This document shows positions 48,363-59,850 of a DNA stretch of 64,000 nucleotides, in pieces; positions within the stretch are counted from its first letter, which is position 1; the number at the start of each line of letters is the position of its first letter. Position numbers and translations under genes: made by a program. Origin of the DNA: Rhodoblastus sp963710275 (lineage in GTDB: Bacteria; Pseudomonadota; Alphaproteobacteria; Rhizobiales; Beijerinckiaceae); assembly GCA_963710275.1 (NCBI GenBank), contig CAVPZS010000005.1:124001-188000 (forward strand). The letters run 5' to 3'. Below the pieces are notes generated by a model. It searched no databases and was not told where the DNA came from. It saw only the letters and a list, made by a program, of their open reading frames with translations.

Positions 48363-48419
48363 TGCTCATACCTATCGGCCATCAATATTCTGGCGAGGCC
48401 GAAAGCACCCAATCCGCGA

Positions 48420-48585
48420 GAGACCGTCACCATGCCTCCACCGTGGTGGGTCGTCTATAAGGCCGAATGGTAAAATGTATGTCGGCAGCGACCTTGTCGA
48501 TACCATCTCTTATTTCGGCAGCCCGGTCGGCGAAAAAACTGGCGCTCTTGGTCATCGGAGCAATCTAATATCGTTAGCCGCATAG
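48420..48585 (+). pseudogene. Possible GIY-YIG-like gene remnant
   Basis: Across two frames this stretch reads PPPWWVVYKAEW and then PNGKMYVGSDLVDTISYFGS followed by PVGEKTG, ending at TAG 48583-48585. The pattern [IV]-Y-K-x-x-x-P-N-G-K-x-Y-[IV]-G-x-D resembles the first strands of a GIY-YIG nuclease domain; the rest of the domain is absent. Probably a truncated, frame-broken relic at the right side of the island. Confidence 0.35.
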
Positions 48586-48605
48586 CATTATGCGTTGGGC
48601 ATATC

Positions 48606-49046
48606 GTGAGTCAAATATCAATGAAAACAGCGCACATATTCAAAATTCGCGTCTATTACGAGGACACCGATTTCTCCGGCCTTGTCTATCACGCCAATTA
48701 CCTGCGCTTCATCGAGCGCGCCCGCACCGAGATGCTGCGCGAAAAGGACCTGCATCAGGGCGAGATCCACGCCGGCGAAAAGATGTTTTTCGTCGTCGCG
48801 CGCATGTCGCTGGAATTTTTGCGCCCCGCGCGAATGGACGATCTGCTGACGGTGGAGACAAGGCCAACGAAAATCACCGCCGCGACTCTCGAACTCGACC
48901 AGACCGTGCGGCGCGGCGACGAGACGCTTTTCACCGCCAGCGTGCTCATCGCGGCGCTCGTCAATGGCAGGCCCCGTCGGCTGCCCCGCGAAATCCGGGA
49001 AAAACTGTTTCCCGCCAGTGAGGCGAAGGGGCCGTCAGGGCGCTAG
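48606..49046 (+). CDS. ybgC: YbgC acyl-CoA thioesterase of the Tol-Pal cluster
   Basis: Hotdog-fold thioesterase, 141-146 residues. The active-site motif YYEDTDFSGLVYHANYLRF is complete. As written a GTG at 48606 or ATG at 48621 (MKTAHIFKIRV) could start it; the ATG is more typical. First gene of the Tol-Pal group. Its 5' edge is also the right end of the AT-rich island, which may have replaced the native promoter. Confidence 0.92.
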   Translation: MSQISMKTAHIFKIRVYYEDTDFSGLVYHANYLRFIERARTEMLREKDLHQGEIHAGEKMFFVVARMSLEFLRPARMDDLLTVETRPTKITAATLELDQTVRRGDETLFTASVLIAALVNGRPRRLPREIREKLFPASEAKGPSGR

Positions 49047-49272
49047 GAGCGAACGCGACGCCGGGCTGACACGAGGTTTTTCCATCGCGCCGCGCGCGAT
49101 GGACGGTAAATAGTAACCCTCCGTTAACCATAAAACGGTCTTAACTGATGCGTGGGCGCCACAGCGCCGGGTTTTCTGTGCCTTAGGCCGCACAATTGAC
49201 CGATTTGCCGGGCAGATGCTGTTCACGCCCGCGTAAAAGAGGCGCCGCTCGAGATTTGCAAGGATTGCATGA

Positions 49273-50001
49273 ATGAATGAAATCGCCGCCACGCCGCTCG
49301 CCGCCGCCGCGACCGAGGGCTCCGTTTTCGCCATGTTCCTCAGCGCCAGCATTGTCGTCAAATTCGTGATGATCGGCCTGTTGTCCGCCTCGGTGTGGTG
49401 CTGGGCGATCATCATCAACAAGACCATGCTGATCCGCCGGGCGCGCGCCGCCATGGACGAGTTCGAAGGCGTGTTCTGGTCGGGCAATTCGCTGGAAGAC
49501 CTTTATCAATCGCTGTCCGCCCGGCCGACCATGGCCACGGCGTCGCTGTTCATCGCCGCCATGCGCGAGTGGAAACGCTCCTTCCAGAACGCCGGCGCCT
49601 CGTTCATGGGCCTGCAGGCGCGCATCGAGAAAGTGCTCGACGTCTCGATCGCCCGCGAGGTGGAAAAGCTCGAAGCCAATCTGCTGGTGCTCGCCACCAC
49701 CGCCTCCTGCGCTCCGTTCATCGGGCTGTTCGGCACGGTCTGGGGCATCATGACCTCGTTCCGCTCCATCGCCGCCTCGAAGAACACGTCGCTCGCGGTG
49801 GTCGCGCCCGGCATCGCGGAAGCCCTGTTCGCCACGGCCATCGGCTTGTTCGCCGCCATTCCCGCGCTGATCGCCTACAACAAGCTCTCCGGCGACGTCG
49901 CCAAGTCGCAGGCGCGGATGGAGAGCTTCGCGGACGAATTCTCCGCCATCCTCTCCCGCCAGATCGACCAGCACGCCGGCTCCAACCGCAACGCCGCCTA
50001 G
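49273..50001 (+). CDS. tolQ: TolQ proton-channel subunit
   Basis: Inner-membrane protein of 242 residues of the ExbB/TolQ family that, with TolR, uses the proton gradient to power TolA during outer-membrane constriction. Three hydrophobic segments, including VVKFVMIGLLSASVWCWAII and VLATTASCAPFIGLFGTVWG followed by IMTSF, the conserved second-helix motif. Intact; ATG at 49273. Confidence 0.95.
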   Translation: MNEIAATPLAAAATEGSVFAMFLSASIVVKFVMIGLLSASVWCWAIIINKTMLIRRARAAMDEFEGVFWSGNSLEDLYQSLSARPTMATASLFIAAMREWKRSFQNAGASFMGLQARIEKVLDVSIAREVEKLEANLLVLATTASCAPFIGLFGTVWGIMTSFRSIAASKNTSLAVVAPGIAEALFATAIGLFAAIPALIAYNKLSGDVAKSQARMESFADEFSAILSRQIDQHAGSNRNAA

Positions 50002-50032
50002 GCGAAACCGCGGTCCAAGATTTTGTCTTTTC

Positions 50033-50078
50033 CGCATGTTCCTATCCGAGAACCGGACCCACTTTTCGGGAATATGCG
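50033..50078. repeat. Palindromic intergenic element (RPE-like)
   Basis: CGCATGTTCC at one end and GGGAATATGCG at the other frame a stem-loop between tolQ and tolR; the inner part GAACCGGACCCACTTTTCGG matches the common alphaproteobacterial motif GAACCGG-x-x-CCACTTTTCGG. Confidence 0.6.
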
Positions 50079-50093
50079 ACAAGGAGATTTTCC

Positions 50094-50540
50094 ATGGGAA
50101 TGTCCGTTTCCGCCGGCGGAAAAGGCGGTCGTCGCAGGCGCGGCGTGCCGCGCTACGGCGCCATGGCCGACATCAACATGACGCCCTTCATCGACGTGAT
50201 GCTGGTGCTTTTGATCATCTTCATGGTCGCCGCGCCCCTGCTCTCGTCCGGCGTGCCGATCGACCTGCCCTCCACCAAGGCGGGCGAGCTGAATATCGAC
50301 AAGAAGCCGATCGCCGTCGCCATCGACGAACACGGCGACATCTTCCTGATGGACCAGAAGATCGACGCCGCCGCGCTGGTCGACGGCGTCAAGGCGCAAG
50401 CCAAGCAAGACGTGGACGAGCGCGTCTATGTGCGCGCCGACAAGTCCGTGAACTATGGCCGCGTCGCGGAAGTCATGTCCGACCTTACGGCCGCGGGTTT
50501 CAGGAAAGTCGCCCTGGTGACCACGCAGGAAAAGAAATAA
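50094..50540 (+). CDS. tolR: TolR
   Basis: Inner-membrane protein of 148 residues, one N-terminal span MADINMTPFIDVMLVLLIIF with the channel Asp, then a periplasmic domain. ATG at 50094 with AAGGAG eight bases upstream. Works with TolQ; intact. Confidence 0.95.
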   Translation: MGMSVSAGGKGGRRRRGVPRYGAMADINMTPFIDVMLVLLIIFMVAAPLLSSGVPIDLPSTKAGELNIDKKPIAVAIDEHGDIFLMDQKIDAAALVDGVKAQAKQDVDERVYVRADKSVNYGRVAEVMSDLTAAGFRKVALVTTQEKK

Positions 50541-50566
50541 GGCGCTAGATCGAGGTTGACGAGGCG

Positions 50567-51629
50567 GTGAGAATTTCGCGATCCGAACCGGGTTATGCGC
50601 TCTCGGCGGCAGTCCATTTCGGACTGCTGGCCGCGATGCTCGTCGCCTTTTCGCATCAGCCGAAATTCGAGGACGCGCAGGAAGCCGTGCCGGTCGAGAC
50701 GATCAGCGAAAACCAGCTCCACGAGATCATGAAGGGCGTGAAGAGCGAGAAGAAGGTCGCCGACAAGCCGAGGGTCGATAAGGTGGCGGACAAGACGGAG
50801 CAGAAGCCGACCCCGCCGACGCCGGAGGCCAAGCGTGACGTCCCGACGCCGCCCTCGCCGATGAAGAAATTACCCGATCCCTCCGAGGCCGAAGACAAGC
50901 CGACCCCGCCGACGCCAACTCCGCCGCCGCGCCCGGTTCCCACGCCGCCGGTGAAGCCGCCGCCGCAGGAGGCCAAGGAAGAGCCGGAAGACAAGGACGC
51001 CGAGCCGATCAAGCCTCCGACCAAGCCGAAACCGCCGGAGAAGAAGGTCGAGAAGCCCGAGCCGCCCAGGCCTCCCGAGAAGCCGGCGCCCAAGGCGCCG
51101 AAGCTCGACGAGGTCGCCAAGCTCCTGTCCCAAAGCAAGGACACGCCGGCGTCCAAGCCGAAATCCGGCCAGGAGAGCCATGAGCGGCCTACGCCCAATC
51201 TCGCCGAAATCTCGAAGCTGCTGAGCCATGAAGCGCCGAAGGCGACGGTGTCGACGGGCCGGCAGTTGAGCAGGGTGGCCTCCCTCGGCGCGCCCACCGC
51301 CACCGGCGCGCACATGTCGCCGTCGCTGTCCAATGCCCTCAACGGGATTTTGCAGGAGCAGTACAAGGCGTGCTGGAGCTATCTCGGCCTGTCGAACGGA
51401 CCAAAATATGTCCCGAGGATCCGGGTGTTCTACCGGCCCGACGGCTCGCTCGACGGCCAGCCGACACTGACCAATCCGACCTCCGATCCGACCTCTCGTT
51501 CCCTGGCCGATAGCGCCCTGCGCGCGGTCCGGCGCTGCAATCCGCTGAAAATCCCGGCCCAGCTTCCAGCCCTATTACGAGCAGTGGAAGGATTGGCTGG
51601 TCAATTTCGACCCCGAGGATATGAACTAG
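50567..51629 (+). CDS. tolA: TolA (one frame break)
   Basis: Energy-transducing protein linking TolQR to TolB/Pal. N-terminal anchor (GYALSAAVHFGLLAAMLVAF), then a long Pro/Lys/Glu-rich periplasmic stretch (residues ~60-230) and a C-terminal TolA domain with CWSYLGLSNGPKYVPRIRVF. One extra C near 51567 shifts the end; correction gives FQPYYEQWKDWLVNFDPEDM and TAG at 51627-51629. Starts at GTG. Confidence 0.9.
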
Positions 51630-51683
51630 TTCTGTCACGCGCCTCCGCCAACACGCTTCGCGGAAGAATCCAGGAAATCAAAG

Positions 51684-52983
51684 ATGCCTTTCGTCCCCAC
51701 CCGCCGCACCGCCGCCGCCATGCTCGGCGGCCTCGCCCTCAGCCCCCTGCTCGGCCGCGCCTCGTTCGGCCAGCGCACCCTCGAAGTGCATGGCGGCGGC
51801 GAGTTCAAGCCGATCAATGTCGCGATGACCCCTTTCGCCGGCGATGGCGGACCGGGCCTGACCTCGATCGTCATCAATAATTTCAAGCGTTCGGTGTTCA
51901 TCGCCCCGGTCGACGGCGGCGGCGGGCGCGATCAATCCCGACGTCGCGCCCGACATGGCGGCATTCAGGGACGTCAACGCGCAATATGTCGTCACCGGCC
52001 GCTCGGGACGCGGCGACGGCCGGATGAAGACGGAATTCCGCCTGTGGGACGTCGCCACCGGCGCGCAGGCGGCGGGCCAGCAATATGTCACCGATCCCAA
52101 TAATTCCGGCGGGTCGCCCATATCGTCTCGGACGCGATCTTCAGCAAGGTGACGGGCGAGAAAGGGCTTCTTCGACACCCGCGTCGCCTTCGTCGACGAG
52201 ACCGGCCCGCGCGAGAATCGCCGCAAGCGCCTGGCGATCATGGACCAGGACGGCGCCAATGTGCGCTATCTCACCCATGGCGACGATCTGGTGGTGACGC
52301 CGCGCTTTTCGCCCAGTTCGCAGGAGCTGACCTACATGGCCTTCGGCTCCGAAGACCCCAAGGTGCTGCTGCTCAATATCGACACCGGCCAGCGCGAAGT
52401 GGTCGGCAATTTCCCCGGCATGACGTTCTCGCCGCGCTTTTCGCCCGACGGCCAGCGCGTGGTCATGTCGCTGGAGCAGAGCGGGGCCGCCAATATCTAT
52501 TCGATGGACCTGCGCTCGCGCACCACGACGCGGCTGACCAACTCCTCGGCCATCGACACCTCGCCGTCCTATTCGCCGGACGGTTCGCGCATCGTGTTCG
52601 AATCCGATCGCGGCGGCACCCAGCAGATCTACGTGATGGGCGGCGAGCGGCGGCGGCGCCAACCGCATCTCCTTCGGTGAGGGACGCTATTCGACTCCGG
52701 TCTGGTCGCCCAAGGGCGATTACATCGCCTTCACCAAGCAGGGCGTCGGCCAATTTCGCCATCGGCATGATGAAGCCGGACGGATCGGGCGAACGCATCC
52801 TGACCGAGGGCTTCCACAATGAGGGGCCGACCTGGGCCCCCAACGGGCTCTTTCGTGATGTTTTTCCGCAATGGCGGCGGCGGCGCGAAATCTTCATGGT
52901 CGATATTTTCGGTCGCGGCGAATTTCCGGTGCCGACGCCCTCCTATCGCCTCAGACCCCTCATGGAGCCCGCTGCTGGGCTAA
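51684..52983 (+). CDS. tolB: TolB beta-propeller (at least six frame breaks)
   Basis: Periplasmic protein of about 430 residues with an N-terminal export signal (RRTAAAMLGGLALSPLLGR) and a six-bladed propeller (repeated FSPDGQRVVMS, YSPDGSRIVFESDRGG, WSPKGDYIAF). The gene is scattered over three frames by indels near 51920, 52110, 52160, 52655, 52752, 52855 and 52947. Correcting them gives a full protein ending SYASDPSWSPLLG with TAA at 52981-52983. The density of breaks in a conserved gene points to sequence error. Confidence 0.88.
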
Positions 52984-53207
52984 GGGGCGGCGCGCCTTGC
53001 GTGCGATTGCCAAAAAAGAGCCACGACGATCACGAAATCGCGATCTTTGCCGCATTCTGGCCATGAAGGATCTGTTAACCATCGCGCCAATCGGGGCGAG
53101 TCGCGCAGCTTTGCAACCCTTCGATAAGGTTACGAGAACCTTCGCTTAACAATCGCAGACTAGGACTGACAGACACAACCGGCCGTCAGTCAAAGGAGCG
53201 CTCCCGG

Positions 53208-53726
53208 ATGAAAATTTTTGGCTCGATGCATGGACTGAAATTCGCCGCCGTCCTCGCGGCGGCGCTGGCGCTGGGCGCCTGCGCCAAGAATCCGACCGAC
53301 ATGGGCGCGCTCGACAGGCGCGGCGCGCGGCGCCGGTGGGCTGCGGCGCAGGCGCGCGCCGGCTCGCAGCAGGATTTCGTCGTCAATGTCGGCGACCGCG
53401 TGTTTTTCGACAGCGATTCCACCGAATTGAACGCCACCGCCCAGGCCACGCTCGACAAGCAGGCGCGCTGGCTCAACCAGTACGGCAATTACGCCTTCAC
53501 CGTCGAAGGCCATGCCGACGAGCGCGGCACGCGCGAATATAATTTCGCTCTGGGCGCCCGCCGCGCCGAAGCCGCCAAGAACTACCTCGTCTCCCGCGGC
53601 GTCGCCGCCTCGCGCATCAAGACGATTTCCTACGGCAAGGAACGGCCCGTCGCGGTCTGCGACGATATTTCCTGCTGGTCGCAGAATCGCCGCGCCGTCA
53701 CCGTCCTCAAGGGCGGCCAGAGCTGA
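53208..53726 (+). CDS. pal: Pal peptidoglycan-associated lipoprotein
   Basis: Outer-membrane lipoprotein of 172 residues; signal peptide with lipobox LALGAC, then an OmpA-like domain (VFFDSDSTELNATAQATLDK, TVEGHADERGTREYNFALGA) that binds peptidoglycan. Intact. Preceded by AAAGGAG. Upstream gap of about 220 bases after tolB carries a small inverted repeat (ACTGA/TCAGT at 53164-53189). Confidence 0.95.
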   Translation: MKIFGSMHGLKFAAVLAAALALGACAKNPTDMGALDRRGARRRWAAAQARAGSQQDFVVNVGDRVFFDSDSTELNATAQATLDKQARWLNQYGNYAFTVEGHADERGTREYNFALGARRAEAAKNYLVSRGVAASRIKTISYGKERPVAVCDDISCWSQNRRAVTVLKGGQS

Positions 53727-53893
53727 CGCCACGCGCCGGCGCATGATCGGGAACGCCGCGCGGGCATGCGCCGGAGTTTTCTTATGATCGCGGCCCGAAA
53801 ACGCCTTGGCCGCCACTTTTTGAACTTATCGCGGCGCCACATATGCTAAACCTGTCGCGAATTATCGCGATTCTTGCGGAGGCTGGGGAAGGC

Positions 53894-55023
53894 ATGCCAT
53901 TCGTTCGGCAGGACGGAATTTCGTTGCAGAAATTGCGCAAATCCTTGCAGAGAAGTTTTTTCGTGGCGACGGCCTTTTCGGCGCTCGCCGGCGCGCCCCT
54001 CGCGCAGGCGCAGAACCTATGCCCAAAACCTTGCCCAGAATTACGACCGCCCGCCGGCCGATGTCGAAGAGCAGGGCTATGGCCGCGCGGCGGCGACACT
54101 TCCGCCATGCTGCGGTGGATCGGCTGGAAAACCAGGTCCGCTCGCTGAATGGCCAGGTCGAGCAATTGCAGTTCCAGGACAAGAAGCTGGAAGACCAGTT
54201 GCGCAAGTTCCAGATGGACGTGGATTCCAGCGTTCCAGGACAGCGCCGCGGATGGCGCGGACGGCCCGACCCCGCAGCGGCGCAGCAGAACTCCGACTCC
54301 GAATCCGAGGTTGGCGGCGCGCCGCAGCAGGCGGCGCAAAGCCTGCCGCCGGCGGTCGCCCGGCCCCGGTCGGCGTCGATGGCCGCCGCCACGACGCGTT
54401 CGACCCCGACGCCCTGCCGGCGGCGCGCAGGCGCGCCGCGTGACCCTCGGCTCGCCCGACTCGGCGAGCAAGCCCGTGGCGCGGTCGGCGGAGTCGCGCC
54501 GCGATCCGAACGGCCCGCTCGATCTCACCCCGCCCGGCCTGCGCGGCCAGACGGCCGCAGCGAGCGCGCCCGTCGCCGGCGGCGGCGCGCCGCTTGGAGC
54601 CCGATCGGCCGCGCCCCCGGCGGCCCTGCCGCCGGCCGATCCGGTCAAGGCCGAATATGAGGCGGCGGCGGAACAGTTGAAATCCCAGCATTACGACGCG
54701 GCGCAGCAGGGCTTTGCCGCCTTCGTGCAGAAAAATCCGCATAGCCGCCTGATCGCGCCCGCGATCTATCATCTCGGCGAGAGCTATCTATTATCAGAAC
54801 CGCCATCGCGAGGCGGCCGAGCAGTTCCTGAAGATCGCCACGGATTATCTCGAAGAGTTCGGTCGCGCCCGACGCCATGATCAAGCTCGGCGTGTCGCTC
54901 AACGCCATGGGCGCCAAGGAGCAGGCCTGCGCCTTCTTCTCCGAATTGCCGCGCAAATATCCCAACGCCTCGGCGGCGGAAAAAACGGCCGCGGCGCGCG
55001 AGGCGAAAAAGGCCTCTTGCTGA
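53894..55023 (+). CDS. cpoB: CpoB/YbgF Tol-Pal accessory protein (several frame breaks)
   Basis: Periplasmic protein that coordinates wall synthesis with Tol-Pal. N-terminal signal peptide SFFVATAFSALAGAPLAQAQ, a coiled coil (VDRLENQVRSLNGQVEQLQF) and C-terminal TPR repeats (YEAAAEQLKSQHYDAAQQGF; MIKLGVSLNAMGAKEQACAF). At least four indels (around 54020, 54235, 54410 and 54795-54860) spread it over three frames. It ends at TGA 55021-55023, overlapping the tilS start. Start may also be ATG 53843. Confidence 0.83.
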
Positions 55024-56049
55024 AGAAATCGCGTCAGACGAATCGCTTGACGCCGGCCGGCTGTTCGCCGGATTTGAGAACGCTCTCCGGCCTGTTGCTG
55101 GCCGTGTCCGGCGGCCCGGATTCCCTCGCGCTGATGCGTCTCGCAGCGCGACTGGCGCGAAACTTCGGCTGGAACAGTTCCGCTCTCCGTCGCCACGGTC
55201 GATCACGGCCTGCGCGACAACTCCGCCGCGGAGGCGCGGCAAGGTCGGCGCATGGGCCGCGGACGCTGGGCCTGCCCCACGCGATCCTCCTCTGGCGCGG
55301 CGACAAGCCGAAGCGCGCCATTCAGGAAAAAGCCCGCGAGGCGCGATACGCCCTGCTTTTCGCCCACGCGAAAGCCGTCGGCGCGGAGGCCGTGGCGACG
55401 GCCCATCACGCCGACGACCAATGGGAGACGATTGCTGTTCCGTCTGGCGCGCGGCAGCGGCGTCGGCGGCCTCGCCGGCATGGCGCGCGACCAGATCCTT
55501 CCCGCGAGGGATCGCGGTGATCCGGCCGCTGCTCGGCCTGCCGAAACAGGCCCTGGTCGATTTTTGCCACGCGCGGGGCCAGGACTTCTTCGACGATCCG
55601 TCCAATTCCCATCCAGCCTTCGCGCGGACGCGGCTGCGCGCCCTCAGCCGTCGCTGGCCGACCTGGGTTTCGCCGCGCAAAAGCGGCCAAATTGGCCGAA
55701 CGCGCCAAAAAAGCCGAGGCGGCAATCGAGTGGGCAGGACAAGAAATCTTCCAGCGCACATTTTCGCCTGAAAATGATGTTTACCATCTTGGCGTATCTG
55801 GAGAACGCGCCGCTGCGCCGCGCTGGAACGTTTTTTGAAACTGGCGCTTGAACGCGCCGCCGGCCGGCCCGCCGCAACGCCTCGACCGCCTGGAAACCCT
55901 GGCGGAAAACATCGCTAGGCCTTGAAAAATGGCGAAAATCTGCGCGCCACGCTCGGCGGTTGCATCGTTGTCCTGAACCGGGACAAGTTGAAGCTGACTT
56001 TAAGCGCGAGGAAAACCCGCGAAATCGCGGCCGGAAAAGCGATGCGTAA
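55017..56049 (+). CDS. tilS: TilS tRNA(Ile)-lysidine synthetase (many frame breaks)
   Basis: Essential enzyme that makes lysidine in the CAU anticodon of tRNA-Ile. N-terminal P-loop LLAVSGGPDSLALMRL and the ATAHHADDQ motif of N-type PP-loop ATPases are visible; NSHPAFARTRLRAL lies further on. At least five small indels scatter it across frames, so the C-terminus is uncertain: one frame ends at 56049 (RGRKSDA, a plausible tail), another runs to 56173 and would overlap ftsH. TTG start at 55017, overlapping cpoB. Confidence 0.8.
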
Positions 56050-56169
56050 ATTACGCGTAAATCATTACGCCGGCCTTCACTTGGCAAGCCATGTTCGGAC
56101 GCCTACATTGACTGAAGACGATGCGACCGGCGCGCGGCACAACCGACCGGAAAGGCTCAGCAGGAAAAA

Positions 56170-58098
<1,929 letters not shown>

Positions 58099-58131
58099 TA
58101 AAGAATTCCGCGTGATTTCAAGACGGCGTAG

Positions 58132-58161
58132 AGTTCCGATCCGATAAATCGGATCGGAGCT
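58132..58161. repeat. Inverted repeat downstream of ftsH
   Basis: Near-perfect 13-base arms (TCCGATCCGA / TCGGATCGGA core) with loop TAAA. No T-run follows, so it may be a terminator-like or mobile palindrome. The rest of the 58099-58364 gap has another repeat-like stretch, GCGAACCGGTTTCCACTTCG, and TTAAACCTGTTTAA at 58258-58271. Confidence 0.6.
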
Positions 58162-58364
58162 CATACGCATTTTCGCCTTAGGCGTTGGCTTCACGCGAAC
58201 CGGTTTCCACTTCGCTTGCGAACGCTTCCGGTAAGCCGCCTTTTTCACGTTCGAACATTAAACCTGTTTAATAATTGTGAACGCGAACGTGGCGGAAACA
58301 CGCTATATTCGAACCAGAACAGAGGGCGTGTAATTCTCGCCCACCGCCGGAGAATCTATTCCCG

Positions 58365-59707
58365 ATGAGTCGCAAATTTTTTGGCACCGACGGCATTCGT
58401 GGCCTCGCCAATAAGGTGATCACGCCGGATCTGGCGATGAAGGTCGGCCAGGCCGCCGGCCTCGATTTTCCAGAATGGCGACTACCGCCATCGCGTGGTG
58501 ATCGGCAAGGATACGCGGCTTTCCGGCTACATGATCGAATACGCGCTGGTCGCCGGCTTTACTTCGGTCGGCATGGACGTGCTGATGCTCGGCCCGATGC
58601 CGACGCCGGCCATCGCCATGCTCACCCGCTCCATGCGCGCCGATCTCGGCGTGATGATCTCCGCCTCGCACAACCTGTTCGAGGACAATGGCATCAAACT
58701 GTTCGGCCCGCAGGGTTTCAAGCTCTCCGACGAGGTCGAGCGCCAGATCGAGGCCCTGATCGAGTCCGACCTATCTTCGCGGCTGGCGAAGCCCCACGCG
58801 CTCGGCCGGGCGCGCCGCGTCGATGACGTGCGCGCCCGCTATGTCGAATTCGCCAAGCACACCCTGCCGCGCAACATGTCCTTCGAGGGCATGCGCGTGG
58901 TCGTCGATTGCGCCAATGGCGCGGCCTACAAGGTCGCCCCGGAAGCCCTGTGGGAACTGGGCGCGGAAGTTATTTCGCTCGGCGTCGAGCCTGACGGCAT
59001 GAACATCAACCGCGACGTCGGCTCGACCTCGCCCGGCGGCCCTGTCGCGCAAGAGTGCGCGAGCTGCGCGCCGACATCGGCATTGCGCTCGACGGCGACG
59101 CCGACAGGGTGCTGATCGTCGACGAACATGGCCATCTCGTCGATGGCGACCAACTGATGGCCGTGGTGGCGCAGGACTGGCATCAGGACGGACGCCTGTC
59201 GCAGCCGGGCATCGTCGCCACCGTCATGTCCAATCTCGGCCTGGAGCGCTATCTGTCCAGCATCGGCCTGTCGCTCGCCCGCACCCCGGTCGGCGACCGC
59301 TATGTGCTCGAACACATGCGCCAGCACGGCTATAATGTCGGCGGCGAACAGTCCGGCCACATGATCCTCTCGGATTATTGCACCACCGGCGACGGCCTCG
59401 TCGCCGCCATGCAGGTGATGGCGGTGGTCAAGCGGCGCGGAAAGCCGGTCAGCGAAGTCTGCCACGCCTTCGACCCGCTGCCGCAGATCCTCAAGAACGT
59501 GCGCTTCAAGGGCGGCAAGCCGCTGGAAAAGATCGAGGTTTCCAAGGCGATCGAAGCGGCCAAGGCAAGGCTCGGCGCGGAAGGCCGGCTGGTCATCCGT
59601 CCCTCCGGCACCGAACCCGTTATCCGCGTGATGGCGGAAGGCGACGACCGCCAATTGGTCGAGCAGGTCGTCGACGAATCTGCGAGGCGGTCGCCGCGGC
59701 GGCGTAA
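58365..59707 (+). CDS. glmM: GlmM phosphoglucosamine mutase (several frame breaks)
   Basis: Converts glucosamine-6-phosphate to glucosamine-1-phosphate for UDP-GlcNAc, hence peptidoglycan and LPS. Seen: N-terminal KFFGTDGIRGLANK, active-site Ser in GVMISASHN, metal-binding DGDADR, and C-terminal RPSGTEPVIRVM. Indels near 58464, 59040-59055 and 59678 break the frame; corrections give AAGLVFQNGDYRHRV and a C-terminus ICEAVAAAA ending at 59707. About 448 residues. Confidence 0.92.
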
Positions 59708-59761
59708 TTGTTCATGGATTTTAGGGACGCAGAAACCATAAGAGAGGTCTCGCCTAAAACG

Positions 59762-59788
59762 TGAACATTGTTCATTGAACAATGTTCA
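59762..59788. promoter_or_regulatory. Perfect palindrome, candidate operator
   Basis: Arms TGAACATTGTTCA and TGAACAATGTTCA, 13 bases each, with a single T between. It sits 62 bases upstream of the Ntn-hydrolase start and is much more AT-rich than its surroundings, as expected of an operator for a dimeric repressor. Confidence 0.6.
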
Positions 59789-59850
59789 GTTTCTGCGATA
59801 GTCCTGGAGATGCGCCGCGGACGTGGCGCCGCTACAGACCGAGGCCTCCC

